A DNA stretch of 64,000 bases from contig NZ_CP016076.1 in the NCBI RefSeq assembly GCF_001941625.1, forward strand, positions 2,108,001-2,172,000, read 5' to 3'. Source of the DNA: Actinoalloteichus fjordicus (GTDB lineage Bacteria > Actinomycetota > Actinomycetes > Mycobacteriales > Pseudonocardiaceae). Below the pieces are notes generated by a model that saw nothing but the letters and a program-made list of their open reading frames with translations, searched no databases and was not told the DNA's origin. The position numbers were made by a program, and so were the translations under genes. The stretch's first letter is position 1, and each line of letters opens with the position of its first letter. Shown here piece by piece: positions 34,821-44,460 of this stretch.

Positions 34821-36664
34821 TGCCGGAGGCGAGAAGCAGGGGCATGCGCCGCCCGGTGCAGGTCCGGGCGCGTAACCGCGTCCGGTCGGACGTGCAGAAC
34901 AACCATCGACGGCTGCGCGTCGGCAGACTGTTCCTGGTGCTGTGCCTGCTGGCGACCTCGGTGAAGCTCGTCGAGGTGCAGGTGGTGCAGGCCGGGGCGA
35001 TCTCGGAGGGCTCCGAGCGGCAGCGTCGCAACGACACCGTGGTCAATGCCGAGCGCGGCGCCATCCTCGATCGCAACGGCAGCCCGCTGGCGATCAGCAT
35101 CGAGACCAGGGTGCTCTTCGCGCAGCCGAGCGTGATCGAGCGGGTGCAGCGCGAGGAGGGCGAGGACCCGGCGGCCTACAAGCGTGAGATGGCCGCCCAC
35201 CTCGTCGAGGTGCTCGGCGACGCCGTCGACGAACGTGAGCTCCTCGACGATCTCTTCAGCGATCGGACCTTCGTCTACCTCGTCGACGGCGTTCAGCCGA
35301 GCCAGGCCGAGCTGATCCGGCAGACGTATCCGGAGATCGGCAGCGAGTACCGCGCCCGCCGAAGCTATCCTGCGGGGCCGTTGGCCTCCAACGTGCTCGG
35401 CTTCGCGAACTGGCGGCCGGACGAGAAGCTGGTTCGGGGCATGGTCGGCCTGGAGAGCTCGCGCAACGACCTGCTCTCGGGGGAGGACGGCCTGCTCGTC
35501 GCGGACACCGCGGAGGGATCACGCGTCGTCATCCCCGGCTCGTCGCACGTGGTCGAGCCCGCGGTGCCCGGCTCCGATCTGATGCTGACCCTCGACTCCG
35601 ATCTTCAGTTCGTCGCGCAGGAGCAGCTCACGCGCTACGTCGAGGAGAGCGGTGCCGAGGGCGGCAGCTTGGTCGTCCTCGACGCGAAGACCGCCGAGGT
35701 GCACGCGATGGTCAACGACCGGACTTACGATCCGAACAACACCACCGGGGTGAGTCCCGAGCAGCTGGCCAACCCGGCCGTCTCGCATCCCTTCGAGCCG
35801 GGCTCGGTGAACAAGATCGTCGCGGTGGCCGCCGCCGTCGAGGACGGCCTGCTGGCCCCCGACGACGTGCTCCAGGTCCCCGGCACCGTTCAGGTCGCGG
35901 ACCGGACCATCCGGGACTCCTGGCAGCATGGGGTCGAGGCGATGACGGCGACCGGCGTGCTGGCCCGCTCCTCGAACGTGGGCACCCTGATGATCTCCGA
36001 CGAGGTGGGCGAGGACCGGTTCGTCGAGATGCTCGAGCGGTTCGGCGTCGGCCGTCGCACCGACGTCGGCCTGCCCGGCGAGAGCCCCGGCCAGGTGCCC
36101 GCCAGGGAGAACTGGTCGGGCAGCACCTTCGGCAACCTGCCCATCGGACAGGGGCTGAGCATGACGGCGTTGCAGATGGCGGGCATGTATCAGGCGCTGG
36201 CCAACGACGGCGTGCGCATCCCGCCGAGGATCATCGACGCGCGGATCGACCCGGAGGGCCTCCGCACCGAGGAGCCCACGCCCTCCGGGGTGAAGGTCGT
36301 GAGCCCGGAGACGGCGCAGACCGTGCGGGACATGCTCCGGGCCGTGGTGCAGGACGAGCCGGGGCAGCGCGGCACCGGAACCGGCGGCGCCCTGCCCGGC
36401 TACCAGATCGCGGGCAAGACGGGCACGGCTCAGCAGCCGGACCCCGAGACCGGCGCCTACAGCAGCGTCGACGAGTGGATCACCTTCGCCGGAATCCTGC
36501 CCGCCGACGATCCTCGGTTCGTCATCGCAGTGATGTTGGACGCACCCGACCCCGGCACGTCCGCCGCGCCGCTGTTCCGGGAGACGGCCTCTTATCTGAC
36601 GCAGCGTCATGAGATCCCGCTGTCCCCGGAGCCGAGCCCGATCGTGACCCTGACCGAGCGCTGA
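34820..36664 (+). CDS. ftsI: Penicillin-binding protein FtsI (PBP3/PbpB), septal transpeptidase
   Basis: A 614-residue class B penicillin-binding protein that crosslinks septal peptidoglycan with FtsW. One N-terminal transmembrane segment (LFLVLCLLATSVKLVEV) is followed by the PBP dimerisation domain (ERGAILDRNGSPLAIS) and the transpeptidase domain. The active-site motifs are S-x-x-K at Ser329-Lys332 (EPGSVNK, as in mycobacterial PbpB), S-S-N at 384-386 and K-T-G at 533-535 (GKTGTAQ). There is no PASTA repeat. The start overlaps the ftsL stop by one base. Confidence 0.97.
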   Translation: MPEARSRGMRRPVQVRARNRVRSDVQNNHRRLRVGRLFLVLCLLATSVKLVEVQVVQAGAISEGSERQRRNDTVVNAERGAILDRNGSPLAISIETRVLFAQPSVIERVQREEGEDPAAYKREMAAHLVEVLGDAVDERELLDDLFSDRTFVYLVDGVQPSQAELIRQTYPEIGSEYRARRSYPAGPLASNVLGFANWRPDEKLVRGMVGLESSRNDLLSGEDGLLVADTAEGSRVVIPGSSHVVEPAVPGSDLMLTLDSDLQFVAQEQLTRYVEESGAEGGSLVVLDAKTAEVHAMVNDRTYDPNNTTGVSPEQLANPAVSHPFEPGSVNKIVAVAAAVEDGLLAPDDVLQVPGTVQVADRTIRDSWQHGVEAMTATGVLARSSNVGTLMISDEVGEDRFVEMLERFGVGRRTDVGLPGESPGQVPARENWSGSTFGNLPIGQGLSMTALQMAGMYQALANDGVRIPPRIIDARIDPEGLRTEEPTPSGVKVVSPETAQTVRDMLRAVVQDEPGQRGTGTGGALPGYQIAGKTGTAQQPDPETGAYSSVDEWITFAGILPADDPRFVIAVMLDAPDPGTSAAPLFRETASYLTQRHEIPLSPEPSPIVTLTER

Positions 36665-36901
36665 GGGCCGACGACCTGCCGGGCGACACCCGATCTCGAC
36701 GAGCGACCTGCTCGCGGTCGTCGTGATCGGGTGTGGACCTCGGCTCGGCGGGGAACTCCGATCGCGTGTGGACTCGTCGGCGGCCCGCCACCGGCGGTGT
36801 TCGGCACCAGGGCGGATCATCGCCTGTTACGCCATCGGAATCGACTGCTGGGACGGTCCCATGTGTCAGGTGTCGCGAGCCGCGTCGGTAGCCTTTCGCG
36901 C

Positions 36902-38473
36902 GTGTCAGCCCTCGCCTCCCCGAAAGCCGTCATGAAGGCGCCGAGACCGGCCCACGTGACGCCCCGTTCGGTGGCCGAACTCGCGAGCGTCGTGGCTGCC
37001 GGACTTCAGGTCGAGCAGACCAGTCTGGCGCCGGACGCGCGAGTGGTCACCGGTGCCACCCTTCGTGCTCAGGACGTCCGTCCCGGCGATCTGTTCGCCG
37101 CGTTGCCGGGTGCCCGCGCGCACGGCGCGGACTTCGCCGATCAGGCGGCGGCGGCGGGTGCCGTCGCCCTGCTGACCGACGAGGAGGGACACCGACGCGC
37201 CGTCGCGGCGGGCGTCGCCCTGCCGACCCTGGTGCACCCCGATCCCCGAGCCGCCATCGGCCCGGCGGCCGCTCGGGTCTACGGCGATCCCTCCACGCGG
37301 CTGCGCGTGCTCGGCATCACCGGCACCTCCGGGAAGACGACCACCTGCTATCTGCTCGACGGCGGCCTGCGCGCGGCAGGCGTGTCGACCGGGCTCGTCG
37401 GCACCGTCGAGACGCGGGTGGCGGGCGAACGCCTGAAGAGCGCCTTCACCACCCCGGAGGCCCCCGACCTCCAGGCGCTGTTCGCGCTGATGGTCGAGCG
37501 AGGCGTCGAACACGTCTCGATGGAGGTGTCCAGCCACGCGCTGTCCCTCGGTCGGGTGGCGGGCACCGAGTTCGCCGTCGGCGGGTTCACCAACCTCTCC
37601 CAGGATCATCTCGACTTCCACCTTGACCTCGAGGACTACTTCGCGGCCAAGGCACGCCTGTTCGACGGCCGGGCCCGACACGAGGTGGTCTGCGTCGACG
37701 GCGGCTGGGGCACCCGGCTGGTCACCCCGGACACGATCACCGTGGCCACCGGAGCGGACGCGGCGGCCTCCTGGACCGTCCGCGACGCGCGCGCCCTGCC
37801 GACCGGGGAGCAGACGTTCGTGGCGCTCGGACCCGACGGGGTTCGTCTCGATCTGCAGATCCGGCTGCCCGGACCGTTCAACATCGCCAACGCGCTGCTG
37901 GCCGCCGCGTGTCTGCACGCCGACGGCATCCCGGCCGACGCCATCGCCGCCGGACTGTCCTCCGTGGACGTTCCCGGCCGGATGGAGCGCGTCGTGGAGG
38001 GCCAGCCGTTCGTCGCGATGGTCGACTACTCGCACAAGCCGGGTGCCGTCGCCGCCGTGCTGGACGCCGCGCGCGCCCAGGCGGAGGGGCGCGTCCTGGT
38101 GGTGCTGGGCTGTGGTGGCGAACGCGACACGGGCAAGCGACCCGCGATGGGCGAGGAGGCGGCTCGCCGTGCCGACCTCCTCGTCGTCACGGACGACAAT
38201 CCTCGTGGGGAGGACCCCACGTCGATCCGCTCCGCGATGCTGGCGGGCGCACTGGCCGTCCCGCGTGCCCAGCGCGGCGAGATCGTGGAGATCGGCGACC
38301 GCCGGGCGGCGATCACCGAGGCGGTGGCCAGGGCCAGGCCCGGCGACATCCTGGTGGTCGCGGGCAAGGGGCACGAGACCGGTCAGCAGGTGGGCCAGGT
38401 CGTGCTGCCCTTCTCCGACCGCGACGTGCTCGCCGAGGCCGTCCGGGCCCGTGAGACGGAGGAGAACCGTTGA
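36902..38473 (+). CDS. murE: UDP-MurNAc-tripeptide synthetase MurE (diaminopimelate-adding)
   Basis: A 523-residue Mur ligase that adds meso-diaminopimelate to UDP-MurNAc-L-Ala-D-Glu in the cytoplasm. The ATP site is GITGTSGKTTT, the middle domain has EVSSHALSLGRV and DHLDFHLDLEDYF, and the C-terminal domain has the D-N-P-R motif (VTDDNPRGEDP), the marker of DAP rather than lysine specificity. The GTG at 36902 is used; an ATG at 36932 is also possible, and neither has a strong ribosome site. The stop overlaps the murF start (TTGA). A 237-base gap separates it from ftsI. Confidence 0.96.
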   Translation: MSALASPKAVMKAPRPAHVTPRSVAELASVVAAGLQVEQTSLAPDARVVTGATLRAQDVRPGDLFAALPGARAHGADFADQAAAAGAVALLTDEEGHRRAVAAGVALPTLVHPDPRAAIGPAAARVYGDPSTRLRVLGITGTSGKTTTCYLLDGGLRAAGVSTGLVGTVETRVAGERLKSAFTTPEAPDLQALFALMVERGVEHVSMEVSSHALSLGRVAGTEFAVGGFTNLSQDHLDFHLDLEDYFAAKARLFDGRARHEVVCVDGGWGTRLVTPDTITVATGADAAASWTVRDARALPTGEQTFVALGPDGVRLDLQIRLPGPFNIANALLAAACLHADGIPADAIAAGLSSVDVPGRMERVVEGQPFVAMVDYSHKPGAVAAVLDAARAQAEGRVLVVLGCGGERDTGKRPAMGEEAARRADLLVVTDDNPRGEDPTSIRSAMLAGALAVPRAQRGEIVEIGDRRAAITEAVARARPGDILVVAGKGHETGQQVGQVVLPFSDRDVLAEAVRARETEENR

Positions 38474-39972
38474 TCAGACTCACGCTGGGCGAGATCGCCG
38501 CCGCCGTCGGCGGCAGGCTGCACCGGGCCGACGGGTCGGAGACGATCACCTCCACGGTGGAGTTCGACACCCGCGAACTCACCGAGGGCGGGCTGTTCGT
38601 CGCACTGCCGGGTGAGCGCGTCGACGGTCACGACTTCGCCGCTGCGGCGGTCGCGGCGGGTGCCGCCGGAGTGCTGGCCGCCCGCGAGGTGGACGCTCCT
38701 TCGGTGATCGTCCCGCCCGTCGCCGACCTGGACCGGCCGGGCACCCCGGTGGCGCTGCTGGGCGACAGCACCGGCGCGGGCGCGTCGGTGCTGGCCGGGC
38801 TGGCCGCTGTCGCGAGAGAGGTCGCGTCGAGGCTGAGTCGTGCCGGGCTGACCGTCGTCGGGGTCACGGGATCGTCCGGGAAGACCTCGACCAAGGATCT
38901 GATCGCGCAGCTGCTGGAGCCGATGGGCGAGACGGTGGCGCCGCCCGGCTCGTTCAACAACGAGCTGGGGCATCCCTGGACCGTGCTGCGGGCCGACGAG
39001 CACACCCGACATCTCGTGCTGGAGCTGTCGGCCCGAGGTCCCGGCCACATCGCCCAGCTGTGCGCCATCGCGCCGCCGCGCATCGGCGCGGTGCTCAACG
39101 TCGGGACCGCGCACCTCGGGGAGTTCGGCTCGCAGGAGGCGGTGGCCCAGACCAAGGGCGAGCTGGCGGCGGCGGTGCCCGCCGAGGCCGACGGCGGGGT
39201 GGCGATCCTCAACCGGGACGATCCGAGGGTGGCGGCGATGGCCGAACGCACCTCGGGCAAGATCATCTACTTCGGGCAGCATCGGGACGCCGACGTGCGG
39301 GCGGTCGACGTGGTCCTCGACGGTGCGGCGCGGCCGAGCTTCCGCCTGGTCACTCCGCAGGGCGAGGCACCGGTCAGCATGGCGCTGCACGGCGCGCACC
39401 AGGTGGACAACGCACTGGCCGCCGCGGCGGTCGCCCTGGAACTGGGGGCCTCCGTCGCGGAGGTCGCCGAGCGGCTGTCGGCCGCCCGGCGGCGATCGGC
39501 GCGACGGATGGAGGTCACCGAGCGGTCCGACGGCGTCGTCGTGGTCAACGACTCCTACAACGCCAATCCCGAATCGGTGCGGGCCGCGCTGCGGACCCTC
39601 GCGTCGATGGCACGGGACACCGAGGGGGAGCCGCGCCGAAGCTGGGCGGTGCTCGGGGTGATGGGCGAGCTGGGGCCGGACGGCGCCGTCGCACACGACG
39701 AGATCGGCAGGCTCGCGGTCCGGCTGAACATCAGCAGGCTCGTGGTCGTGGGGGAGCAGGCCCGCCCGATGTATCAGGGCGCGTGCCTGGAAGGCTCTTG
39801 GGGGAACGAAGCGGTACTGGTGCCTGACGTGGCAGGCGCCGTCGATCTGTTGGGCGATCAGCTGCAGCCCGGTGACGTCGTGCTGGTCAAGGCGTCGAAG
39901 GTCGCCGAACTCTGGCGAGTGGCCGACGCGATCCTCGACGAGTCACGGGCATCGAACGGAGGCACTTCGTGA
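38470..39972 (+). CDS. murF: UDP-MurNAc-tripeptide:D-Ala-D-Ala ligase MurF
   Basis: A 500-residue Mur ligase adding D-alanyl-D-alanine, the last cytoplasmic step of the stem peptide. It starts at a TTG overlapping the murE stop, with GGAGGAG 5-6 bases upstream. ATP site [13 protein letters not shown], middle-domain [15 protein letters not shown] and [13 protein letters not shown]-terminal [17 protein letters not shown] with LGVMGELG. The stop overlaps the mraY start (GTGA), so murE-murF-mraY are translationally coupled. Confidence 0.96.
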   Translation: MIRLTLGEIAAAVGGRLHRADGSETITSTVEFDTRELTEGGLFVALPGERVDGHDFAAAAVAAGAAGVLAAREVDAPSVIVPPVADLDRPGTPVALLGDSTGAGASVLAGLAAVAREVASRLSRAGLTVVGVTGSSGKTSTKDLIAQLLEPMGETVAPPGSFNNELGHPWTVLRADEHTRHLVLELSARGPGHIAQLCAIAPPRIGAVLNVGTAHLGEFGSQEAVAQTKGELAAAVPAEADGGVAILNRDDPRVAAMAERTSGKIIYFGQHRDADVRAVDVVLDGAARPSFRLVTPQGEAPVSMALHGAHQVDNALAAAAVALELGASVAEVAERLSAARRRSARRMEVTERSDGVVVVNDSYNANPESVRAALRTLASMARDTEGEPRRSWAVLGVMGELGPDGAVAHDEIGRLAVRLNISRLVVVGEQARPMYQGACLEGSWGNEAVLVPDVAGAVDLLGDQLQPGDVVLVKASKVAELWRVADAILDESRASNGGTS

Positions 39973-41042
39973 GACCGATCCTCATCGCGGCCATGGTCGC
40001 GCTTGCGGTATCGATCCTGCTCACCCCATACCTGATCCGAGTGTTCTCTCGGCAGGGCTTCGGCCAGGAGATCCGGGAGGAGGGACCGCAGAGCCATCAG
40101 GGCAAGCGTGGCACGCCGACCATGGGCGGCGTGGCGATCCTGGTGGCGATCTGGGCCGGCTACCTCGTCACGCACCTCACGGTGGGCGACGGCCCCACGG
40201 CCTCTGGTCTCCTGGTGCTGATGCTCACCACGGTGCTGGGCATCGTCGGATTCCTCGACGACTTCCTCAAGATCCGCAAGCAGCGCAACCTCGGTCTGAA
40301 CAAGACGGCGAAGCTCATCGGGCAGTTCCTGGCCGCCGTGATCTTCGCCGTTCTCGCGCTGCGCTTCGCCAACGACCGGGGACTCACGCCCGCCTCCGTG
40401 CACCTGTCCTTCATGCGGGACATCGCGGTGGTCTCCTTCGGCGTCGTCGGCTTCGTGGTGTTCTGCAACATCGCGATCATGGCCTGGTCCAACGCGGTGA
40501 ACCTGACCGACGGCCTGGACGGCCTCGCGGGCGGCAGCGCCGCCATGGTGCTGGCCAGCTACGTGCTGATCACCTTCTGGCAGTTCCGCTACGACTGCGG
40601 CCTGCGGCCCACGCCCGGCTGTTACGACGTCCGAGACCCGCTGGACCTGGCGATCATCGCCGCCGCCGCGATGGCAGGCTGTATCGGCTTCCTGTGGTGG
40701 AACGCGGCACCCGCGAAGATCTTCATGGGCGACACCGGCTCCCTCGCGCTCGGCGGTCTGCTGGCCGGCCTGTCGATCACGAGCCGCACCGAGCTGCTCA
40801 TGGTGATCCTCGGCGGTCTGTTCGTCGTCGAGGCGCTGTCGGTGAGCCTTCAGGTCGTGGTCTTCCGGACGACACGCAGACGAATGTTCCGCATGGCACC
40901 CTTCCATCATCACTTCGAACTAGGCGGCTGGGCGGAGACCACGGTCATCATCCGGTTCTGGCTGTTGTCCGGTGTGACCTGTCTGCTGGGTCTCGGGATC
41001 TTCTACAGCGACTGGGCGGGCGCGTCCGGTCTCACGCCGTAG
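39969..41042 (+). CDS. mraY: Phospho-MurNAc-pentapeptide transferase MraY
   Basis: A 357-residue membrane enzyme with about ten transmembrane segments that moves phospho-MurNAc-pentapeptide onto undecaprenyl phosphate, forming lipid I. Signature motifs: [42 protein letters not shown] (catalytic Asp region), [12 protein letters not shown] and the cytoplasmic [12 protein letters not shown] loop. It starts at GTG overlapping murF. In related genomes murD follows at once; here a 0.47-kb gap with repeats and a hairpin follows. Confidence 0.97.
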   Translation: MRPILIAAMVALAVSILLTPYLIRVFSRQGFGQEIREEGPQSHQGKRGTPTMGGVAILVAIWAGYLVTHLTVGDGPTASGLLVLMLTTVLGIVGFLDDFLKIRKQRNLGLNKTAKLIGQFLAAVIFAVLALRFANDRGLTPASVHLSFMRDIAVVSFGVVGFVVFCNIAIMAWSNAVNLTDGLDGLAGGSAAMVLASYVLITFWQFRYDCGLRPTPGCYDVRDPLDLAIIAAAAMAGCIGFLWWNAAPAKIFMGDTGSLALGGLLAGLSITSRTELLMVILGGLFVVEALSVSLQVVVFRTTRRRMFRMAPFHHHFELGGWAETTVIIRFWLLSGVTCLLGLGIFYSDWAGASGLTP

Positions 41043-41160
41043 CTCGGCGCCGAACAACCGCCGTGCTCGGTCACTCCTTGCGCGGCACGACGTCGAACGT
41101 TGAGAACACCGGCGGCCTCGGGAAACTGCGGAGTTCCAGTTCAGGGCGGCATCGGGACCC

Positions 41161-41216
41161 CGAAGTTCAAGGCCACCGAAGTTCAAGGCCACCGAAGTTC
41201 AAGGCCACCGAAGTTC
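41161..41216. repeat. 3.5 tandem copies of a 16-bp unit
   Basis: CGAAGTTCAAGGCCAC is repeated exactly at 41161-41176, 41177-41192 and 41193-41208, followed by half a unit (41209-41216). The unit is not a multiple of three, so it is not a protein repeat, and it carries a GGCC core between TTC and GAA. Confidence 0.9.
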
Positions 41217-41283
41217 CACCGACACCGGAGTCCGAGGACACGGCGGTCCAGCGAACATCGGAGTCCGAAAGACGGCGAGACCC

Positions 41284-41314
41284 GCCGGGCCTCGGCGGTT
41301 CGCCGAGGCCCGGC
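41284..41314 (+). terminator. Perfect 14-bp hairpin between mraY and murD
   Basis: GCCGGGCCTCGGCG (41284-41297), loop GTT, CGCCGAGGCCCGGC (41301-41314). It is one of the strongest stems in the window and lies about 240 bases after mraY. No T-run follows. It probably ends or attenuates transcription inside the dcw cluster. Confidence 0.65.
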
Positions 41315-41514
41315 AGGGACGATCGAGTACAGCGGGTCGTCGCCGAGCCCGTCCGAGCGCAACGCGACACCGCGCCCGCGCGTCTGTCCTGACGGGCGCG
41401 TGGGCGCGGGGGCGGCCCTCGGCAGTCTCGTCGGCGACGCGGAGCGGCTGACCGCGACGGCGGGACGCCGCACCAGATGACGGAGTCAGACGTGATCAGC
41501 AGGAGGAGGTGACG

Positions 41515-42957
41515 GTGGACGGCTCACCCTTCGCCGGGCTCTCGGTGGTCGTGGCCGGGGCAGGCGTCTCGGGCGTCTCGGCCGCCAGAGCGCTGCTCGC
41601 GCAGGGCGCGGCGGTGTCCGTCGTGGACGGCTCGGCGGCTCGGATCGAGTCGATGAACCTGCCGGGAGTCACCGGGCTGGTCGGCGTGGACGCCGTGCCG
41701 CCGGGCACCGATCTCGTGGTCACCAGTCCGGGATGGCGGCCCTCCGCGCCGCTGCTGGTCGCCGCCGCCGAGGCGGGGGTCGAGGTGATCGGCGAGGTGG
41801 AGCTCGCCTGGCGACTCGATCAGCTGCGGCCGGGCGGACCAGCCGACTGGCTTGCGGTCACCGGGACCAACGGCAAGACCACCACGGTGAGCATGGTCGA
41901 GTCGATCCTGCTCGCCGCCGGACTCGACGCGGTCGCCTGCGGAAACGTCGGACTTCCCGTCGTCGACGCGGTCCTGGCCGGTCACCGGGTGCTCGCCGTG
42001 GAGCTGTCGAGTTTCCAGCTCCACTGGTCCTCCTCCGTGCGGCCCGCCGCAGGGCTGGTGCTCAACGTCGCGGAGGACCACCTGGACTGGCACGGTTCGG
42101 CCGCCGCCTACGCGGCGGCCAAGGCACGCGCGCTCACCGGAGCGGTCGCCGTCGCCGGGATCGACGACGAGCAGGCCGCCCTACTGCTGGCCGCGGCGCC
42201 CGCCGACCGCCGCATCGGCGTGACGGCAGGCGAGCCCGCTGCGGGTCAGTTCGGCGTCTCGGCCGGTGTGCTGGTGGATCGGGTCTTCGGGCAGGCGGAC
42301 ACCTCGGTGCCGCTGATCGACGCCGACCGGGTCCGGCCCGCAGGCCCGACCGGGATCGTCGATGCCCTGGCGGCGGCTGCGCTGACCAGGTCCTACGGTG
42401 TCGAGCCCTCGGCGATCGAGGCGGGACTGCTCGCCTTCCGGCCAGGCGCACACCGGGCGGTGGTCGTCGCCGAGCACGGCGGAGTGGTCTTCGTCGACGA
42501 CTCGAAGGCCACCAACCCGCACGCCGCCGCCGCGTCGCTGCGCGGCCACGCCAGGGTGGTCTGGCTGGCGGGCGGCCTGCTCAAGGGCGCGTCGGTCGAC
42601 GAGCTGGTGGCCGAGACCGGTGATCGCCTCGCCGCCGCCGTGCTCTTCGGCGCCGACCGAGCCCTCATCGCCGCCGCGCTGGCGCGACACGCACCGGATG
42701 TCCCGGTCTATGAGGTCGCCGCAGGTGACGATAAGGCCATGCTGGAGGTGGTGGACATCGCGAGCCGAGTGGCTCGTCCGGGTGAGGCCGTGCTCCTGGC
42801 TCCCGCCGCAGCGTCGATGGACATGTTCACCGACTACGCCCATCGGGGCGATTCCTTCACTGCGGCGGTACTGGATCGGCTCGCGTCGATCACCGACGGC
42901 GACCAGCGCTCCGGCGCCGGTCCCGACGATGTTGCCGAACGGGGTGGCCCGGTCTGA
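41515..42957 (+). CDS. murD: UDP-MurNAc-L-alanine:D-glutamate ligase MurD
   Basis: A 480-residue Mur ligase that adds D-glutamate. I use the GTG at 41515 (VDGSPFAGLSVVVAGAG) because AGGAGGAGG at 41501-41509 is then at proper spacing; a GTG at 41509 in frame would overlap that ribosome site. The N-terminal Rossmann domain carries VVVAGAGVSGVSAA, the ATP site is VTGTNGKTTTV, and ELSSFQLHWS, LNVAEDHLDWHGS and VFVDDSKATNPHAA follow in order. The stop shares bases with the likely CTG start of ftsW (CTGA). Confidence 0.96.
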   Translation: MDGSPFAGLSVVVAGAGVSGVSAARALLAQGAAVSVVDGSAARIESMNLPGVTGLVGVDAVPPGTDLVVTSPGWRPSAPLLVAAAEAGVEVIGEVELAWRLDQLRPGGPADWLAVTGTNGKTTTVSMVESILLAAGLDAVACGNVGLPVVDAVLAGHRVLAVELSSFQLHWSSSVRPAAGLVLNVAEDHLDWHGSAAAYAAAKARALTGAVAVAGIDDEQAALLLAAAPADRRIGVTAGEPAAGQFGVSAGVLVDRVFGQADTSVPLIDADRVRPAGPTGIVDALAAAALTRSYGVEPSAIEAGLLAFRPGAHRAVVVAEHGGVVFVDDSKATNPHAAAASLRGHARVVWLAGGLLKGASVDELVAETGDRLAAAVLFGADRALIAAALARHAPDVPVYEVAAGDDKAMLEVVDIASRVARPGEAVLLAPAAASMDMFTDYAHRGDSFTAAVLDRLASITDGDQRSGAGPDDVAERGGPV

Positions 42958-44399
42958 CACGAGACGCGGCGACGAAGGCGACTTCCCGCACCAGAGCGAC
43001 ACCGAGGGCCAAATCCGATCGGCTCAGCGGTTTCGCACTGCTGCGCGGAGTCCTGACCGCCTGGCTGGCGCGACCCCTCACCTCGTTCCACCTGGTGCTC
43101 GCCGTCTTCGGCCTGCTCACCGTGTTCGGCCTGGTGATGGTGCTGTCGGCCTCCGCGGTGGACTCGATGGACCAGTACGGCTCGTCGTACGCGATCTTCT
43201 ACCGACAGCTCCTCTACTGCGGGGTGGGCCTGGTGCTCTTCCTCGTGGTGCTGCGCATCCCGCCCAAGACGTTCCGCAGACTCAGCCCGCTGATGCTGGC
43301 GGTCTGCCTCCTGCTGCTGGCCCTGGTACTGGTCATCGGCCATGAGGCAGGCGGGGCACGCAGCTGGTTCCGGCTGGGGCCGCTGCCCTCCTTCCAACCC
43401 GTCGAGGTCGCCAAGGTCGCCTTCGCCCTCTGGGGCGCGCACGTCCTGGTGGTGAAGCGGGCGCTGCTGCGACAGTGGCGGCACCTGCTGGTTCCGGTGG
43501 TCCCGGTCGCCCTGCTGATCTTCACATTGATCATGATGCAGCCGGACCTCGGCAGCACGATCACCGTCGGCATCGTGCTGCTGGCGCTGCTGTGGTTCGC
43601 CGGAGCGCCGCTGCGACTCTTCGCCGTGATCGTGCTCGCGGGCGTCACCGGCGCGCTGGTGCTCGCGCTCTCCGCCCCCTACCGGCTGGACAGGATGCTG
43701 TCCTTCTTCGACCCAGGGGGCGACCCGCTCAACACCGGCTACCACGCGCGCCAGGCGCTGTTCGCCCTGGCCGACGGCGGGATGCTCGGCAAGGGACTCG
43801 GGCAGGGCAGTGCGAAGTTCAGCTATCTGCCCAACGTGCACAACGACTTCATCTTCGCCGTCGTCGGCGAGGAGCTGGGCCTGGTCGGCTGTGCCCTGGT
43901 GATCGGGCTGTTCGCGACGCTGGCCTACGTCGGTCTGCGCATCGCCGCCCGCAACACCGATCCGTGGAACCGACTGGTGGCCGCGACGCTGACGACGTGG
44001 CTGGTCGCGCAGGCCGCGGTCAACATCGGCTACGTGGTCGGCCTGCTGCCGGTCACCGGCCTCCAGCTCCCGCTGATGTCCTCCGGCGGAACCAGCCTCA
44101 TCGCCGGAATGATCGTCTTCGGTATGCTCGCCAACTTCGCCCGGCACGAGCCGGAGGCCGTGGCGGCGCTGCGGTCGCAGGGTGTGAACCGACGGCGACG
44201 CTGGTTCCATCTCCCCCTGCCCGATGCCTACCGGCCTCGGCCCCGCCGCAGGTCCGTGCGGCCTGCGACTCCGCCGCGACGCCCGGGACGGCCGACGGGC
44301 ACGCTTCGGACGACCGCACAGTCCGCCGGACGCGGTCGTGCCGGTCGGGCGCCCTCCGCACGGACCGGCCGACGGCGTCGACCGCGCCGGGCGCCGTGA
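42954..44399 (+). CDS. ftsW: Cell division protein FtsW, lipid II polymerase
   Basis: A SEDS-family glycosyltransferase (481 residues if started at 42954) that polymerises septal glycan with FtsI. Ten transmembrane segments are visible, beginning [25 protein letters not shown] signatures include [24 protein letters not shown] and [18 protein letters not shown]. The first ordinary start codon in frame is the GTG at 43095, which would cut into the first membrane helix and drop the RPLTSF block. The frame is open to a CTG at 42954 that overlaps the murD stop (CTGA), with GGGGTGG 6 bases upstream, so I propose CTG initiation. The C-terminal about 75 residues are a very basic Arg/Pro tail. Confidence 0.93.
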   Translation: MTRDAATKATSRTRATPRAKSDRLSGFALLRGVLTAWLARPLTSFHLVLAVFGLLTVFGLVMVLSASAVDSMDQYGSSYAIFYRQLLYCGVGLVLFLVVLRIPPKTFRRLSPLMLAVCLLLLALVLVIGHEAGGARSWFRLGPLPSFQPVEVAKVAFALWGAHVLVVKRALLRQWRHLLVPVVPVALLIFTLIMMQPDLGSTITVGIVLLALLWFAGAPLRLFAVIVLAGVTGALVLALSAPYRLDRMLSFFDPGGDPLNTGYHARQALFALADGGMLGKGLGQGSAKFSYLPNVHNDFIFAVVGEELGLVGCALVIGLFATLAYVGLRIAARNTDPWNRLVAATLTTWLVAQAAVNIGYVVGLLPVTGLQLPLMSSGGTSLIAGMIVFGMLANFARHEPEAVAALRSQGVNRRRRWFHLPLPDAYRPRPRRRSVRPATPPRRPGRPTGTLRTTAQSAGRGRAGRAPSARTGRRRRPRRAP

Positions 44400-44460
44400 A
44401 CATCCCCGATCGCCGGGTCGCGTCGACTCCGGCGTCCCACTTATCAGGAGGTCTTCGACG

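Larger units (their letters stand above)
41043..41514. other. Non-coding spacer between mraY and murD with repeats and a strong hairpin
   Basis: No gene is supported. Contents, in order: a 16-bp tandem repeat array (41161-41216), a 14-bp perfect hairpin (41284-41314), and a weaker interrupted hairpin near 41383-41408 (CGCGCGTC ... GACGGGCGCG). The murD ribosome site AGGAGGAGG is at its right end. The block breaks the otherwise overlapping cluster and may end the mraY transcript and start a new one. Confidence 0.6.

Noticed and set aside
41161-41216. CRISPR-like array
   Set aside because: The 16-bp units are directly joined with no spacers and no cas genes are near; it is a simple tandem repeat.
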